From: Gracilaria gracilis
Lineage: Eukaryota > Rhodophyta > Florideophyceae > Gracilariales > Gracilariaceae
DNA: 64,000 nt
Direction of reading: 5' to 3'
Assembly: GCA_030374805.1 (NCBI GenBank)
Contig: JARGSG010000191.1
Location: forward strand, 310,001 to 374,000
Shown: positions 32,889-43,963 of the stretch, piece after piece
How positions within the stretch are numbered: position 1 is the first letter of the stretch
Layout of the letters: each line of letters begins with the position of its first letter
The notes under the pieces: generated by a model
Database searches by the model: none
Told to the model about the DNA's origin: nothing
What the model saw: the letters and a program-made list of their open reading frames with translations, nothing else
Made by a program: the position numbers and the translations under genes

Positions 32889-33403
32889 CTCTGCACGCGT
32901 TCGCCCTTTTCACGCGCGCCCGCTTACATCCTTCGCATTCGCATTCGCATTAGCACTTCTCGTTTTACGTTTCCCCATATGGAATCGGACGACGACGATG
33001 CGCCCGGCGGTGCGCTCTAGATGTTGTCTCAACTCGCCGCTTGACGTGATCGCAGGTCCCCGGTGAAACGCACACCTCCACTCGACATGTGGTAGAAATA
33101 TCGCACCGTTCTAGTATTTTTCGGAATCACTTTCCGAAAATTGGGACGGAAATTTCCCTTCCTGTACGACAACTCACTGCCAAAAACTGTTACACTTTCA
33201 CATGATATCACATTTACTCCGTATCTTCTATTCTATATACTTGACCGTCAACCTCCTCCGAATCCTATCCCCGTTTTGTTCACGTCACTGGATGATAAAA
33301 GGGACGACACTAACTCACTTGGGGGAGATCTCGTCCTCCCCTGTGGAACACGAGAGTTAGAGAGAAAGCGTAATAAAATGTACACAATTCGATTTTAAAC
33401 ATA

Positions 33404-34163
33404 CTACGGTACATCTTTCGGTTCTATAAGTGATAAATCAATTGAGCTCTGGTCGATTACTATAGGATTCGAAGATGTACTCCATGTGTACTCCACTTCA
33501 TAATCTGCAAACAACTCTTCTCCCACTTCTACAACCCGAAGTGCCCGGACGGCAAGAATTTGGTATTCTCTTAATTGAAATGGAGTTCGCCCAGTTCCTG
33601 GGGTTCGAATCACCGCCACATTGGCAGTCCGTCGCTGCTTCAAGCCATCCTCCACTGCATCCCTATCTTTATCCCCTTCCATTTATATTTGGGTCGTTAA
33701 TTGTTCCACCCAACAAAAATGGAGCGGGGCCAGTCCATACAGGGATTATAGGTACTTCTCGTCTCCTTTCCTGGAGTTTCCAGAATAATTTGTCTCGCAG
33801 GCTAACCTCCATCGCATAAGTTCGAGAACAAGCGGCGGTGGCTCCCAACAACCCTTCCCCATACTTCTTGTGTACCTCCTTTCTCTTCGTTAAGTCGTGG
33901 TACACTAGATTTCCGTAAAAGGAACATATCTCGTCGTTCTTCATTAAATGGCGCGTGGTAAACACTCCCACTCCTGCGTCATGGTGACGAATCGACGACT
34001 TCCCAACGCGACAACCACACATAGTGGCCCCCAGTGCCAACATCGCGTTCCAATCCAGGGGAACCCTCTTCCCTTGCAACGTTTTCGGCCACTCATGCAG
34101 CGCTCTGCGCCTACCAATGATGGCCATGCCCTTCTCCCACCACATCGATGCCAGGAAGTCCAC
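33404..34163 (-). pseudogene. SET-domain protein (putative lysine methyltransferase)
   Basis: Segment 34,163-33,669 contains a SET N-terminal half (DAGVGVFTTRHLMKNDEICSFYG, then the INDP motif). A one-base shift near 33,675 leads to 33,682-33,404, which has NVAVI, QILAVRALRVVEVGEELFADYEVEY, the usual SET C-terminal block with the GEEL..DY signature. SET domains transfer methyl groups from S-adenosylmethionine to lysine, classically on histones. No post-SET cysteine cluster is seen and the family is not pinned down. It lies between the methyltransferase and coiled-coil genes on the same strand. The frameshift could be decay or a very short intron. Confidence 0.75.
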
Positions 34164-34235
34164 AATATACGGTGGGAACTTCTGATACTGTAGAAAGCCG
34201 GATGGAGCCTTCCATGATCGTGAAGGACGAGCGTT

Positions 34236-35499
34236 CTACTTGGTAAATAAGTCCATCACGCGATTCAGAGAGTTTCCGACCTCCTGCGTAATTTGAAAGT
34301 CCGTCTCATTATCGCGCATGCACATCGCGAACTGAAAAATGGCCGCGTACCTATCATGAGCAAAACAGTCAGGGTCCGGCTCACAACCAATAAACTTCCG
34401 ATGACGTTGTAACTCCATGCATGCCATAGCAGTCGAGAAAGGTCCCGCGAACAAGTCCACCACTGTATCACCTGGCTGTAAAAATCTGCTGATCAGCTCC
34501 TTCAATAACGCGCAAGGTTTTTGTTCCGACCTCACCTTTTGCAACATGTAGCCACCATCCCCCTTCTTTCTTTTCCATTGAAGAGTCTCCCCATTGGACA
34601 TGGGCGGTACCTGGTCAATAACACTGTGGTACCCTGGATATCTTGACTTCACGTAGTTGCAGTTCTCATAGTCCACCATCGCATGCTGCTGTGCATCAGC
34701 GAGGCCACCTCGAACACCATGTATCGCATACTCCATGGCAGGGAACCAGCAGCAAAACCTGCGTCCCAGGTTTCGCATGGGGTTGCCTTGCGACCGTATA
34801 AAATGAATTGGGACCTGGTCCACAACAAACGATCGCCTCCAAACTCCTTGCTCGTCCTTTGTTCCAATAAGGGAAAGCACCTTCTTCTACTGGTTCACCT
34901 GTTCCAATGCACAGAAGATAACGAAATGACCCCCCCGGACGTAGCAGCCTTTATATAAGCTTCGCCGCCTTCTTCCTATGCCCAGTGCTCAGCATATCAT
35001 ACCAACTGTTCTCCCGGTTCTTGTCGGCCCTTATGTTGTATGGTGGGTCCACAAGAACCAGTTTAACTCTCCCCAATGGAGAGACTCCGTTGCTTTGCAG
35101 AGTCTTGTCCATTTCCCCCATATCCTTGAACCCGCAATTATACATTCCAGAGTATTTCTCCATCTCCAGTTCACAACATTGGAATGCCATTTTATCGTCC
35201 AACGAGGAAATGGCAGGAGGAGTCTGTATGTCAGCGTCGGACGACTGTTGACCAACATCTTCATTCCCACTCTCACCCACTACATCCATTCCACTTCCGC
35301 CATCTCCATCCCCTCCTTATTTCCCCTCCGAAGGATTCCCCCTTTCCAACTGCTCATCTTCATCGTCATGAACTTCGAGGGCAGGCTCCGGTTTCGATAT
35401 GTGCGTGAGAGTTATATCAGGAACCCTGAGTGTTTCTTTGATTTTCAAAGGACTTATTGTCTCCAAGATGGAGGACATAAGCGAGTTAGAGAAACACAA
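34236..35499 (-). pseudogene. DNA methyltransferase (DPPY type, beta-class order)
   Basis: Two segments make up one enzyme. In 35,499-34,951 (one in-frame stop at about 35,317) an acidic linker is followed by KLVLVDPPYNIRAD, the catalytic DPPY at 35,038-35,049. A frame change near 34,915 leads to 34,880-34,236, which carries FVVDQVPIHFIR and, further on, the S-adenosylmethionine-binding loop DTVVDLFAGPFSTAMACME and EPDPDCFAHDR. DPPY before the F.G..S loop is the beta-class order of amino-methyltransferases (N6-adenine or N4-cytosine). This bacterial/viral-style class is uncommon in eukaryotes, whose MT-A70 enzymes use DPPW. Which base it would modify cannot be told from sequence. Confidence 0.8.
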
Positions 35500-36474
35500 T
35501 CAAATCTCTGAGCAAACGTTCTTGACGGGTCCCTGTGAAACGTCTTTAGAACGGCCCATCGTCCAGGTCCTGATATTGTGTACAACTGCTCGTTCACAAC
35601 AACCTTGTTCAGGTCATAAACGAACTCCTTTGCAAGCGTTCGGAGAGCCACATCAATGTCCTCCGGAAGATTCCATGCCCACGGTTGGACCTCGTCTTCC
35701 CGAAGAGTTTGCGTGTTGCTCGGTAGCAAGCGATGGTCGTTGTCCTTGTGCAGGAACCCCTCGGAACGCGTTTCAATGGGTTTAAACTGCATGTCATCAA
35801 CCCGCACGCTGAGCTTGGAGATTCTGCGAGATTTGCACATTCCCAAAAGGGGTGGAATATCCTTTCTCCCCCTTACGCGTCTTATGGCCCCGAAGGCGCT
35901 CTCCCATAGATACTTTTTGAATAAGGGAAGGAAAGAGAACTCTCTGGAAATGTGCAGCGATGCTCGTACCGAAAGGGGGAACTATCCGGCCCACACGCCT
36001 GGGAGCTATACTCATGGACTTGAAGAATTCGGTTAACGTCACATTCTTCGGTATTCCTTGAAAGTCCTCTTTGGTATAAGCATTGCAAAAATCCCTCACA
36101 CGCCTGTCTCTGTCTCCGTCCACGATGTCAAGCAACTTCGTCGACAGATACAGCTGACGGTACGAACCCTTCCCGCACACAACCTTGAGCTCATCGTCGC
36201 TGTATGACGGGTGAGTGGGTCCGAGAAGGATGGATAAGTACTTCTTTGCAACGTCTAGGACAGTGCGATTCTTGATGATAAATTGAACGAATTCGCTGCG
36301 TCCCACTTTCCTAGGTTCGTATTTCTCTCGCATCGTCGACGCATAGTGATCACGGATGGCGAGACACGCTGTGAGAAGCTCATCCCTAGAACAGAACATT
36401 TTTCGGACCTTCATGTCGGATGTCGGAGGTGCCGGTGGCGGTGACTTAGACCTGGATGTGGTTGCGGCAGCCAT
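35454..36474 (-). pseudogene. N-terminal partner region of the methyltransferase gene
   Basis: 36,474 (ATG) to 35,797 encodes a helical domain (DELLTACLAIRDHYASTMREK, SEFVQFIIKNRTVLDVAKKYLSILLG, DIVDGDRDRRVRDFCNAY). 35,846-35,454 continues in another frame (DIDVALRTLAKEFVYDLNKVV). It overlaps the start of the methyltransferase segment, and the first segment is in the same frame as it, so all may be one gene of roughly 740 residues with two frame changes. No family is recognised; it could be a target-recognition or dimerisation module. It is the first gene left of the hairpin-rich centre and is transcribed away from it. Confidence 0.45.
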
Positions 36475-36854
36475 TTTAAACAATAACGGGGGGCTGTATT
36501 ATGAATACGGAAGGAGAACGGGAGCGGTCATGAGAAAACAGATCATTCACGTCGGCAGCGGACGGCGAGGGCGACCGGACGGAAGCTGACGAGAGACCGC
36601 AGCGAACGAGAGATGAGTGAGGATGGCAGACAGGAGCGGACGGCAGACGGCTGCGGAATTAGCGATGTGAAGGAGGAGTTCAGACGCCAAAACGGTACCA
36701 GACCCCTAAAGTAGAGGAGTAGAAGGGAATTGGGCGATGTTAGGGGGGTTCCTGCGGTGATAAACAGGTATAAGAGAAGGCAGGAATGCGAGGGGGGGTG
36801 CGGTAATTCCTAGATATGAAAGTATAGGCGAAGTTATAACTTACGGCTTTCCGG

Positions 36855-36935
36855 AAATTGGTCTGGGGTGGAGTGGCACTCGATCACGGCTCTGATGAAG
36901 TGCCACTCGAGGCCGTCCGCTTTCCATGCGCCGTG
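36855..36935. repeat. Degenerate hairpin, copy 1
   Basis: An imperfect inverted repeat related to the perfect hairpin 100 bp downstream: GGGGTGGAGTGGCACTCGATCA opposite TGATGAAGTGCCACTC, followed by the same CATGCGCCGTGG-type flank. Confidence 0.75.
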
Positions 36936-36966
36936 GGAGAAAAAGTAAAACAAAATTTAATTTTTC

Positions 36967-37040
36967 GGACAGCGGTCCGGGGTGGAGTGGCGCTTCATCA
37001 CGGCACTGATGAAGCGCCACTCCACCCCGGACCGCTGTCC
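36967..37040. repeat. Perfect 33-bp inverted repeat (hairpin, copy 2)
   Basis: Arms 36,967-36,999 and 37,008-37,040 are perfectly complementary over 33 bp, with an 8-nt loop (ACGGCACT). The arm starts GGACAGCGGTCCGGGG. A half copy of the right arm (CCCGGACCGCTGTCCACGCG) recurs at about 37,073-37,092. Confidence 0.95.
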
Positions 37041-37231
37041 ACGCGCCGTGGCTGATGAAGCTGGATGACATCCCGGACCGCTGTCCACGCGAAAAGAAAA
37101 TAATTTCCACCTGGACAGCGGCCCCTTCGCGACTGGCGCTTGTTTTTAATTTGACGCCGCCTGTACCTAAGCACCTCAGCTCTCCTGCCAACTGCTTTGG
37201 TAAGCACAACGCTCTGTACCTCGCCGTTACG

Positions 37232-37312
37232 GTTTCCGGGGATCTCTTCTTCTCCTGTCACAACCACGTGATCCTCTCGGTTGTGACAGAAGAAAAACAT
37301 ATCGCCGGAAAC
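37232..37312. repeat. Imperfect 34-bp inverted repeat
   Basis: Left arm 37,232-37,265 (GTTTCCGG ... TGTCACAACC) pairs with right arm 37,279-37,312 (GGTTGTGACA ... CCGGAAAC) with a few mismatches and a 13-nt loop. Confidence 0.85.
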
Positions 37313-37520
37313 TGTATAAGGGAGGTGCCCTTTCCATCCTTGTTCTGTTGCTCGGACGTAGTGGCACACAAGGTACGTTCGACAATTATGTTCGTTTTCT
37401 GTGAATCGTAATAACTGGCGTACTCTTCTATTTTCCATACTATTGCGTATTCAAGCCAGAGTCGCCGCCAGCGGACACAGTGTATTCCCATTCTGCATCC
37501 TTGCTTTACTGAGAATATTC

Positions 37521-37745
37521 GGAAGTGCTTGAGCTGGCCGTGATGGTCGAGTACGATTATTTTGAGTTGTTCAACTCATGTAATCGGCTTTGGCTTTGAC
37601 AGCCAGCTCAATCATTGTTGGACTGTGATTATTTATTAGACCGACTAGATTAGACTGCGTTAGGTCAAACTATCGGAAGTGATTGAGCTACCGGTGATGG
37701 TTGACTACGATTATATGAGTTGTTCAACTCATATAATCGTGTTTT
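37521..37745. repeat. Two direct copies of a palindrome-bearing unit
   Basis: Units at about 37,521-37,587 and 37,674-37,741 share GGAAGTG.TTGAGCT..C, GTGATGGT.GA.TACGATTAT and GAGTTGTTCAACTCAT. The second holds a perfect palindrome at 37,707-37,740 (16-bp arms starting ACGATTATATGAGTTG, TT loop); in the first it is degraded. Confidence 0.85.
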
Positions 37746-38282
37746 GCAATGACTGGTATTTCAATCACTGAAGAAGAATAGTCCCCAATATAGTCACTAG
37801 AAGAATGTCGTGGCCAGTGATGAGTTCTTCTTCTCCGACGACCACATAATGCTCGTGGTTGTTGCAAAGAGGGTATTCAGTATCGGTCACGACCTCGGGC
37901 GCTATAGGAAAATCTACATCATATAAAGTTAGAGAAGGTAGTCGATAGAACTACCTTCTTCGATTTGATAGGATGTAAAGTTTCTGATAAAGCGCATATT
38001 CTGCCAGATCGATGGGATGTATTATTTGTTTTGTTTTATACATGACCAACAAGCTGCAAACTACTTCTAATCTAAACTGTTCTCCGTGCTTATGAAGGGC
38101 AATTTTTATTGCTTTCCAACAAACTCAGTAAAGGAAAGTCATATGATTTCACGCCCTTACGTCCTCCCGTCATTATAAGAAGATGCAGGGCTTTAAATAT
38201 TCATAAAACAATCATAAGTGAAAACCGTCGTCGACAGCGGTCCGAGGTGTCGTCCAACTTCATCGGCCACTGCGCATAGACA

Positions 38283-38346
38283 GCGGTCCGGGGTGGTGTG
38301 GCGCTTCATCAGGGCACTGATGAAGCGCCACTCCACCCCAGCCCGC
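38283..38346. repeat. Hairpin, copy 3, with half copy to its left
   Basis: Near-perfect repeat of the 36,967 hairpin (GCGGTCCGGGGTGGTGTGG ... loop AGGGCACT ... CCACTCCACCCC). A partial GACAGCGGTCCGAGGTG copy lies at about 38,234-38,250. Confidence 0.9.
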
Positions 38347-38661
38347 TTTCCATGCAGAAAACTTAACGGACGCAATTCGTTTTTTTTTCTTCAAAACTGG
38401 GTGCCTTTATTCTATAGATATGCGTACGTAGTAGTAGTAGTTATGACGATCATTTAACTTTCTAAATAAAGCGATAGTGAATTCTAAAACGTGAAATACG
38501 GAACCCCTTGAGCTCAATCCTATATTGAGCGGGCGCAGTGTTCGATCAGGAAGTGAAGGCGACGAACGTGATTGAGAAGGGAACGTCCACTATACGTTCT
38601 CGTGAGCATTCTCGACGGTCGTAATCCGCGTTTCGAATTGTTTGAACCTTTTGTATCCAAC

Positions 38662-41600
38662 ATGGCGCCTCTGAACCTTAAAAGGGGGCGGGAGTCAGCG
38701 CGATCGAAGAGGAACAGCGAGGGGGCAGAAATGGAGCCGTTTACGCGAGGAAGAGGAAAGGCGAAGGTCTCCACGCCTCGTAGGGCGAAATCGCGTTCCG
38801 AGCGGGGCACACCGCGCGCGATGAAGAAGAAGACGAGTACTCCCGCGCCACATAAGGTAAAAGGTGGCGACTCTGTATCTTTGTTCATCAGCCTTGGAAA
38901 AGACAAGAACAGGGTTGAAGTTGGTACTGCGGAAGTATGTGGCGTGGGGTATGCTGGTGGGTTCGGGAAGGGGCTCTGCCGTTCGATGCATGGCCATCTT
39001 CTAAGCGCCACTGCCTTAGAGGGTGAGGAATCGGTGGTTATCTGTAGGACGAATGTTTCAAGTCATCTAGACGCGAAGTACCCTTACCGTTTCCAAGGTT
39101 CAGAAGAACCCCCCATTAAGCTCGCCGAATTGGTATCGGCTGGGTTGTATGCCTGGGATACGTCGAAGATGGCCTCAATTGTGGTTCCGCAGAGTCCCAC
39201 TTCGCACTCCACTGCGCACCCTGGGGCCGGGAAGTCCTCCACCTGTCAGCCTGAGAGTGAAGATGTTGAGGAGGTCAAGGAATCGGCTGAGCAGTACTCT
39301 AGAACCGCCAAACTCCAGTCTCTACCAACGAGAGGAGGAGGACGAGGAGGTTCTAAAGGGATGAAGAAACCGGTGGGAGCAATTGAGAGGGTTAACATCG
39401 TGGATGACTCCGATGCCGATGTTGTGGAGGTGATTGGGACTACTAAGGCTTCTCTGGGTGGAACTGAGGGGTATTTGTTCGATGAAGGAGATAAATTTCC
39501 GTCGGATGAGGTGGACACGACGCTGCCGCTACCGAAGATATCCCTCGCCGACTATGTTCAGCAGCGGATGACGACGGATATCGAGATGATTGAAATCCCG
39601 AAGAAAACGGTTCGCAGTGTGAACCTGGCGCACAAGGAGGCCACGAAGATGAAGTGCCGCAACTTTGGTTGGCTTTCCTCCGCCGGTTCGATTGCAGTTA
39701 CACTTGTAGGCGATTTAGAAGCGAGTGACATCGTTGACGGGAGACTTGGGCTGCCTGTAACACTTATAGACGGATATGAGCGATTTATTGTGTTACAAGA
39801 TCTGCGTGAGGAAGGAGGGAAATGGGAGAATATAGTGAAGTCTCTGGATGTTGTGTTATGGACGAGGAAGGATGGTAATCCGATGGTCATGAATGAAGTG
39901 CTAGGACTTGGCAATCTCCTGAACGAGATGAGCTCCAATGTTCTGAAGATGTCTTTCGCAGACAAGCTTCACAGCACGGTGTCCTTCGTTGAAAAAATCA
40001 TTGACGAAGGAGGAGTGGATGTGAGGAAGGTGACGCCGAAACAGATAGCAGGCGCGTCGAAAAGAAGTGAGGTTACCGGGGACTATAGTATGCGTCACTT
40101 GAATCGCTATGCGGCACTGGCTCTGAAGTTTGTGCAAAGCGAGCTGCTTCTCCAATTCTTTGAGAAGGTGTGTGAGGAAGGCCGCCGCTGACGCTCACAC
40201 ATGTGTCCAGGGACCTCCTTATGGGACTCGCAGATGGGGAATTCCGTTTCGTCGTCCGTTGCTTGCAATGGCATGTTTGACTGAGAATGTTTTCTGCAGG
40301 GAGGACGGGAAGTTTTGAGGATATGAGGAAGCACTTCTTTCAGTGTGCAATTGGTATGTTTAAGCTTTGCGACATGACTGCCAAGAGGAAGAAGATGACA
40401 GTGGAGGAAGTGATGCAGACGGTTCTCAAGATTGGAGGAAAGGGGGTTTCTGTCTTGGAATATCTCGGGAAGCAAACAGCCAAAATGGAGCTCGCGAGGG
40501 CAAAGCGTTTGTGGGACGGGATGGTGTCTAGGAGGGTGAAGACTGCAGGTAACAAGCTGGAAAAACACTTTAAAGTACCGCTGCGAAGTTCAGAGGAGGA
40601 GGATGTTGTAGAGGAGGTTATGGAAGAGGTTGTGGAACCGGAGGGGACGGCCAGGGCTCCATCCGCTGAGGTTGAGAACGATCCCATGGTGGTGGAAAGC
40701 CATGAACCGGAAAAACCGATGTTAAGAGGTAGCACAAGACGTAAGGTGCTTCCGGGTCGCTCGAGAGAAGAGAAGGTTAGACGGGTTGTGGAGAAGAAGA
40801 GGAAAACGAAAGAGAGAATTTCTGTGGTGCTTACTGACGACGAGAATGAAGATGATGTGCAACCTGCTCCGAAGCGAAGAAGGAAGGGTACGGTGAACAC
40901 ATCTTCTGTGGACATACCTTTGTAGGTTGTTAACCTGTTCAGGAAAATGACGAGGACTGCATTGAAGAAGTTCTTTAAGAAGCAGAAAATCAATGTGATG
41001 TCGTCCAGTGAGGGCGAGGAGAAGAGTGATAGTAGTGAGAAGGATAGTGGATTTGTTGGGGACGAACCGGGGGGGGAAGGTGAAGGAGGAATGCGTAGCT
41101 TTGAGGATAACAATCCGGATGTTCTCCCGAAGAAGATGAAGACAGCTGGGGAGTACACCGGGGGATCAGATATGTCCTGGACGAATATGGTGAGTACACT
41201 GCCGAGTGAGTGGCCGGAAGGGAAGAATGCTGTGAAACATCAGCACCCGTGGATGGATATGCTTCTCCTACAAAAGCAGCACAGGGCGGAGTGTTTAACT
41301 GTCGGAGAGTTGAGGGCGGTGCATCACGCGGTGTAATGGCATGCAGCCCGGAATGTGCACAAGGAACTGGGGACTACGAAGGAACCAGTTTTCGGGGTGA
41401 AGCTCCGGTTGAAGGGAAAGCCGAAAGGGGAAAAAGAGGCTCTTTGAATGGCGGCGATGGAGAGGGATGACCTCACGCGAGAGTATTTCGCCGCGAAGAG
41501 AATGGAGTTGATGAAGAGAGGATTCTGTGTGCTGGAGGAAATTGGAAGTGACGAAGGCATGTCAGATGAGGCGAAGAAGAGAGGGGTGGTGTTGGATGAA

Positions 41601-42529
41601 GATGTGACAGAGATTGTGTTGGAGTTCTTTCACAAGTATTTCTTGGAACAGCCGGACTTCAAGTTCGAGGAGAACCGCAAGAGATGGAACCCTATCATCA
41701 ATGCGGGAGATGGGAAGGACGCGGGGGATAGGATGCAGGGCATTGGGCGATACATTACCGCGAAGAAGGGGATTGTAGATTACATGGAATCGGATGCTAA
41801 GAATGTGATGATGGTCAGAAAGAGGGCGTTGTTGGATGCTAGGTTTGGGCAGAAAGCAGCCGCTCTTCGTCTGTGTAACAACAGTAGGGCGAAGAAGAGG
41901 ATGTATGCGCCGGAAACAGGAGGACGTGTGTTTTGTACGGGGGAGGGATGCCCGAGGCAGGTGTTGCACACCGATTTCCGAGAGTTGACGAATGTGGAGA
42001 AGAACAATGGGGAGATTCCAGGATTCTTCGTGATGGCCTCCGGGGGGAGCTCTTTTATGATATGGGTATGTGAGAGGTCACATAATATGTATGTGACGGA
42101 TGAAAAGAGTTTGAGAGGCTGTCTCGTACGATGGTTGTGAAGAAGTTCAGGGTTCCACCGTACTCCATGTTGATTGGAAGGGGAGATGTGTTTCATGCTG
42201 GGGCTGGGTACATGGATGCGCTGGTGAAAGAGAATTGTCTACGCTATCATATGTACTTTGTGCCCGAGGGATACAAGCTCCCTGATGCGGTGCAAAGGAA
42301 GCCTGCTTTTCGGCCCAAATTCTTAGATGAGGAATTTGGACTCGGGGAAGACCCGAACGACCAGCTGGACGAGGAGGAAATCTCTGTGAGCAACTTTGAA
42401 ATGGAGGAAGAGGAAGTTGGAGAGGAGGATTATGAAGAGAAAGATGACGAGGTACAAAGCCACAAGTCTGATAACACGGATGGGGACTACGAGGAGGGAC
42501 CGATGATAATGGATTATGAGGAGGACTAG
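38662..42529 (+). pseudogene. Signature gene, copy 1: possible ParB-like domain plus 2OG-Fe(II) oxygenase
   Basis: Starts at ATG 38,662. A basic N-terminus is followed by a conserved domain (GGDSVSLFISLGKDKN, GLYAWDTSKMA), then a module with FGWLSSAGSIAVTL and LIDGYERFIVLQDL at 39,760-39,800 that resembles the DGxxR core of ParB-like domains. A frameshift near 40,185 and a TGA near 40,275 precede MRKHFFQCAIGM. The same frame then continues to 42,140 with stops near 40,923, 41,334 and 41,445. The last part has an oxygenase core: HTD at 41,967-41,975, a frame change near 42,130, then FHAG (His 42,194) and LRYHMY (Arg 42,242). This is the HxD...H...R pattern of iron/2-oxoglutarate dioxygenases, recalling JBP/TET and phytanoyl types. 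One fused protein or two to three genes are both possible. Confidence 0.55.
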
Positions 42530-42722
42530 GTAAAACATGTAGGGCGTATAGGTTTATGTATGTGAGAGTGAGTTGACTTGACTGGTACTGAGAAATGAAC
42601 GAATGATGTGAGCATAAAAGGATTGTTGAAGAAAGAAAATGAGTTACAAAGCGTGGGGTAAGGAGAGAGAGTATTGTGTGAAGATATCATTTTTACAAAA
42701 TGAGACCAAAGTAGTACTGGTA

Positions 42723-43557
42723 CTAAAAGAGAATGTCTTTTCTAAGGACATTGACACAGTTGGTGTGAAAAGGGGCAGGGTCAGGCAGGCCCGCTCTCTT
42801 AATATCCTCGGAGGAAAGGTAGAAGTAAGCATTTCTGAACTCGTACTCAAAGAATGAGGCGTGTAAGGAGGTAAGAGTGCTGCCGTAGGCGAGGAGGGAT
42901 TGTACTGTGGAGGGGATATTGTAGGAGATAGCTGTGTTGGAGGAGACTATTCCGAGTAGTTCTTTCATTATCGTTGAGACTATGGTATTGTAGTGGATGG
43001 CCACGTCATGCATGGCAGTGAAGCCGTGGGAGGAACCAACTAGGTTGAATGAAGAGATCCAGACGAGCTTTTCGTAGTAGGATTGAGAGAAGGCGTCTTC
43101 GTCAACGATATTGGAAGTGATACCTGCGGTTAAAGAAGCGTTGTGCTAATGCGAAAGCCCATTTTCCGGTGACAATTGTGAGGCCGTTGGTAGTAAGAGG
43201 GGTGACGCCATCCTGTGGAGGTGCACCGAGAGTGGGTACGGCGATGTAAAGAACTGCTCGTGTGGTGTGATGAAGACTATGTTTTGAAAGATTGGGAAGA
43301 AAATGGCCGTTCTGAATGAAGACCAAGTCTTGTCTGCGAGATGGAGGGCAGGAGCGAATTACTGTTTCCAACAAGTTGCTCCTGCCGCACAAGAAAATGG
43401 GACCTTGCGGAATGTTGTGTGCGGCTATGAAATCTTGGAGTGAAAGAATGGTATCTTGAGGGGTACCGTGGTCGTAAAGCATGGAGCCAATGCGAACTCT
43501 GCATACAACAATAGCTGGGGTTTGGGAGGAGCGTAGAGAAGAGGAAGGCAAGGTCAT
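42723..43557 (-). pseudogene. Ketopantoate-reductase-like Rossmann-fold protein of plant/algal type, frameshifted
   Basis: 43,557-43,102 gives the N-terminal half (PIFLCGRSNLLETVI, DLVFIQNGHFLP, AVLYIAVPTLGAPPQDG, GLTIVTGKWAFALAQRF). After a one-base shift near 43,130 the other frame reads GITSNIVDEDAFSQSYYEKLVWISSFNLVG and ends with SLLAYGSTL and KRAGLPDPAPFHT at 42,723. From memory, the order of these blocks matches a conserved plant/algal protein family annotated as 6PGDH-like or ketopantoate-reductase-like, of unknown substrate. A canonical N-terminal GxGxxG is not evident. It is convergent with the oxygenase gene and looks like a captured host gene. Whether the shift is a mutation or a mis-read intron is open. 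Confidence 0.65.
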
Positions 43558-43559
43558 TA

Positions 43560-43960
43560 TGTCGAATTTGTTGGATGCTGTGAGGAGATATTGTGCTACA
43601 GGAGAAAGAAAGAGAGATGCTTAAGTAGAGAACGGCGTTGCCGATATATACATCGCTAAAGTGGTTTCAGAGGAAAAGATAGTTTTTATGACTAAGTAGT
43701 TGAAAGAATGAGGTAGGTGGGTATGAAGGGATTAGGATTGATGAATTTGTTTATGAAAAGAGATGTGTCGAAATGAAGTATGAAGGGGAAGATCAAGGGT
43801 GAGGAGTTAAGGAACGGGCGCTGTGGATTGGTTTTGTGGGATGGTACTGAAAGAAAAAAAGAAAATATGGAAATATCTGGGAGAAATGGAGTTTTTGGGG
43901 AATGGCGGGAAATGGAGGTATAGAAAATTGTGATACAAATAGGCCTGCGGGGTAGAGAGG
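43560..43960. other. Intergenic gap
   Basis: AT/GA-rich spacer between the reductase-like gene and the next plus-strand ORF. No gene seen. Confidence 0.3.
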
Positions 43961-43963
43961 TAT

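Larger units (their letters stand above)
36480..38570. other. Hairpin-rich divergent centre of the large element
   Basis: About 2 kb without a supported gene separates the minus-strand genes on the left from the plus-strand genes on the right. It holds at least five sizeable inverted repeats, several of them related to each other, listed separately. The purine-rich strand switches across it. It looks like a bidirectional control/replication region or a cluster of foldback elements. Confidence 0.6.

Noticed and set aside
31787-33066. Plus-strand ORFs in the 31.8-33 kb region
   Set aside because: Opposite to the purine-rich coding strand, with low complexity and no domain.
34236-35499. DAM-type methyltransferase of a DIRS element
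   Set aside because: No RT or tyrosine recombinase lies nearby, and the surrounding genes are of a different kind; the DIRS element is 17 kb away.
37232-37312. Rho-independent-style terminator or riboswitch
   Set aside because: Eukaryotic context, no U-tract, no adjacent gene; better viewed as one of several hairpins in the centre.
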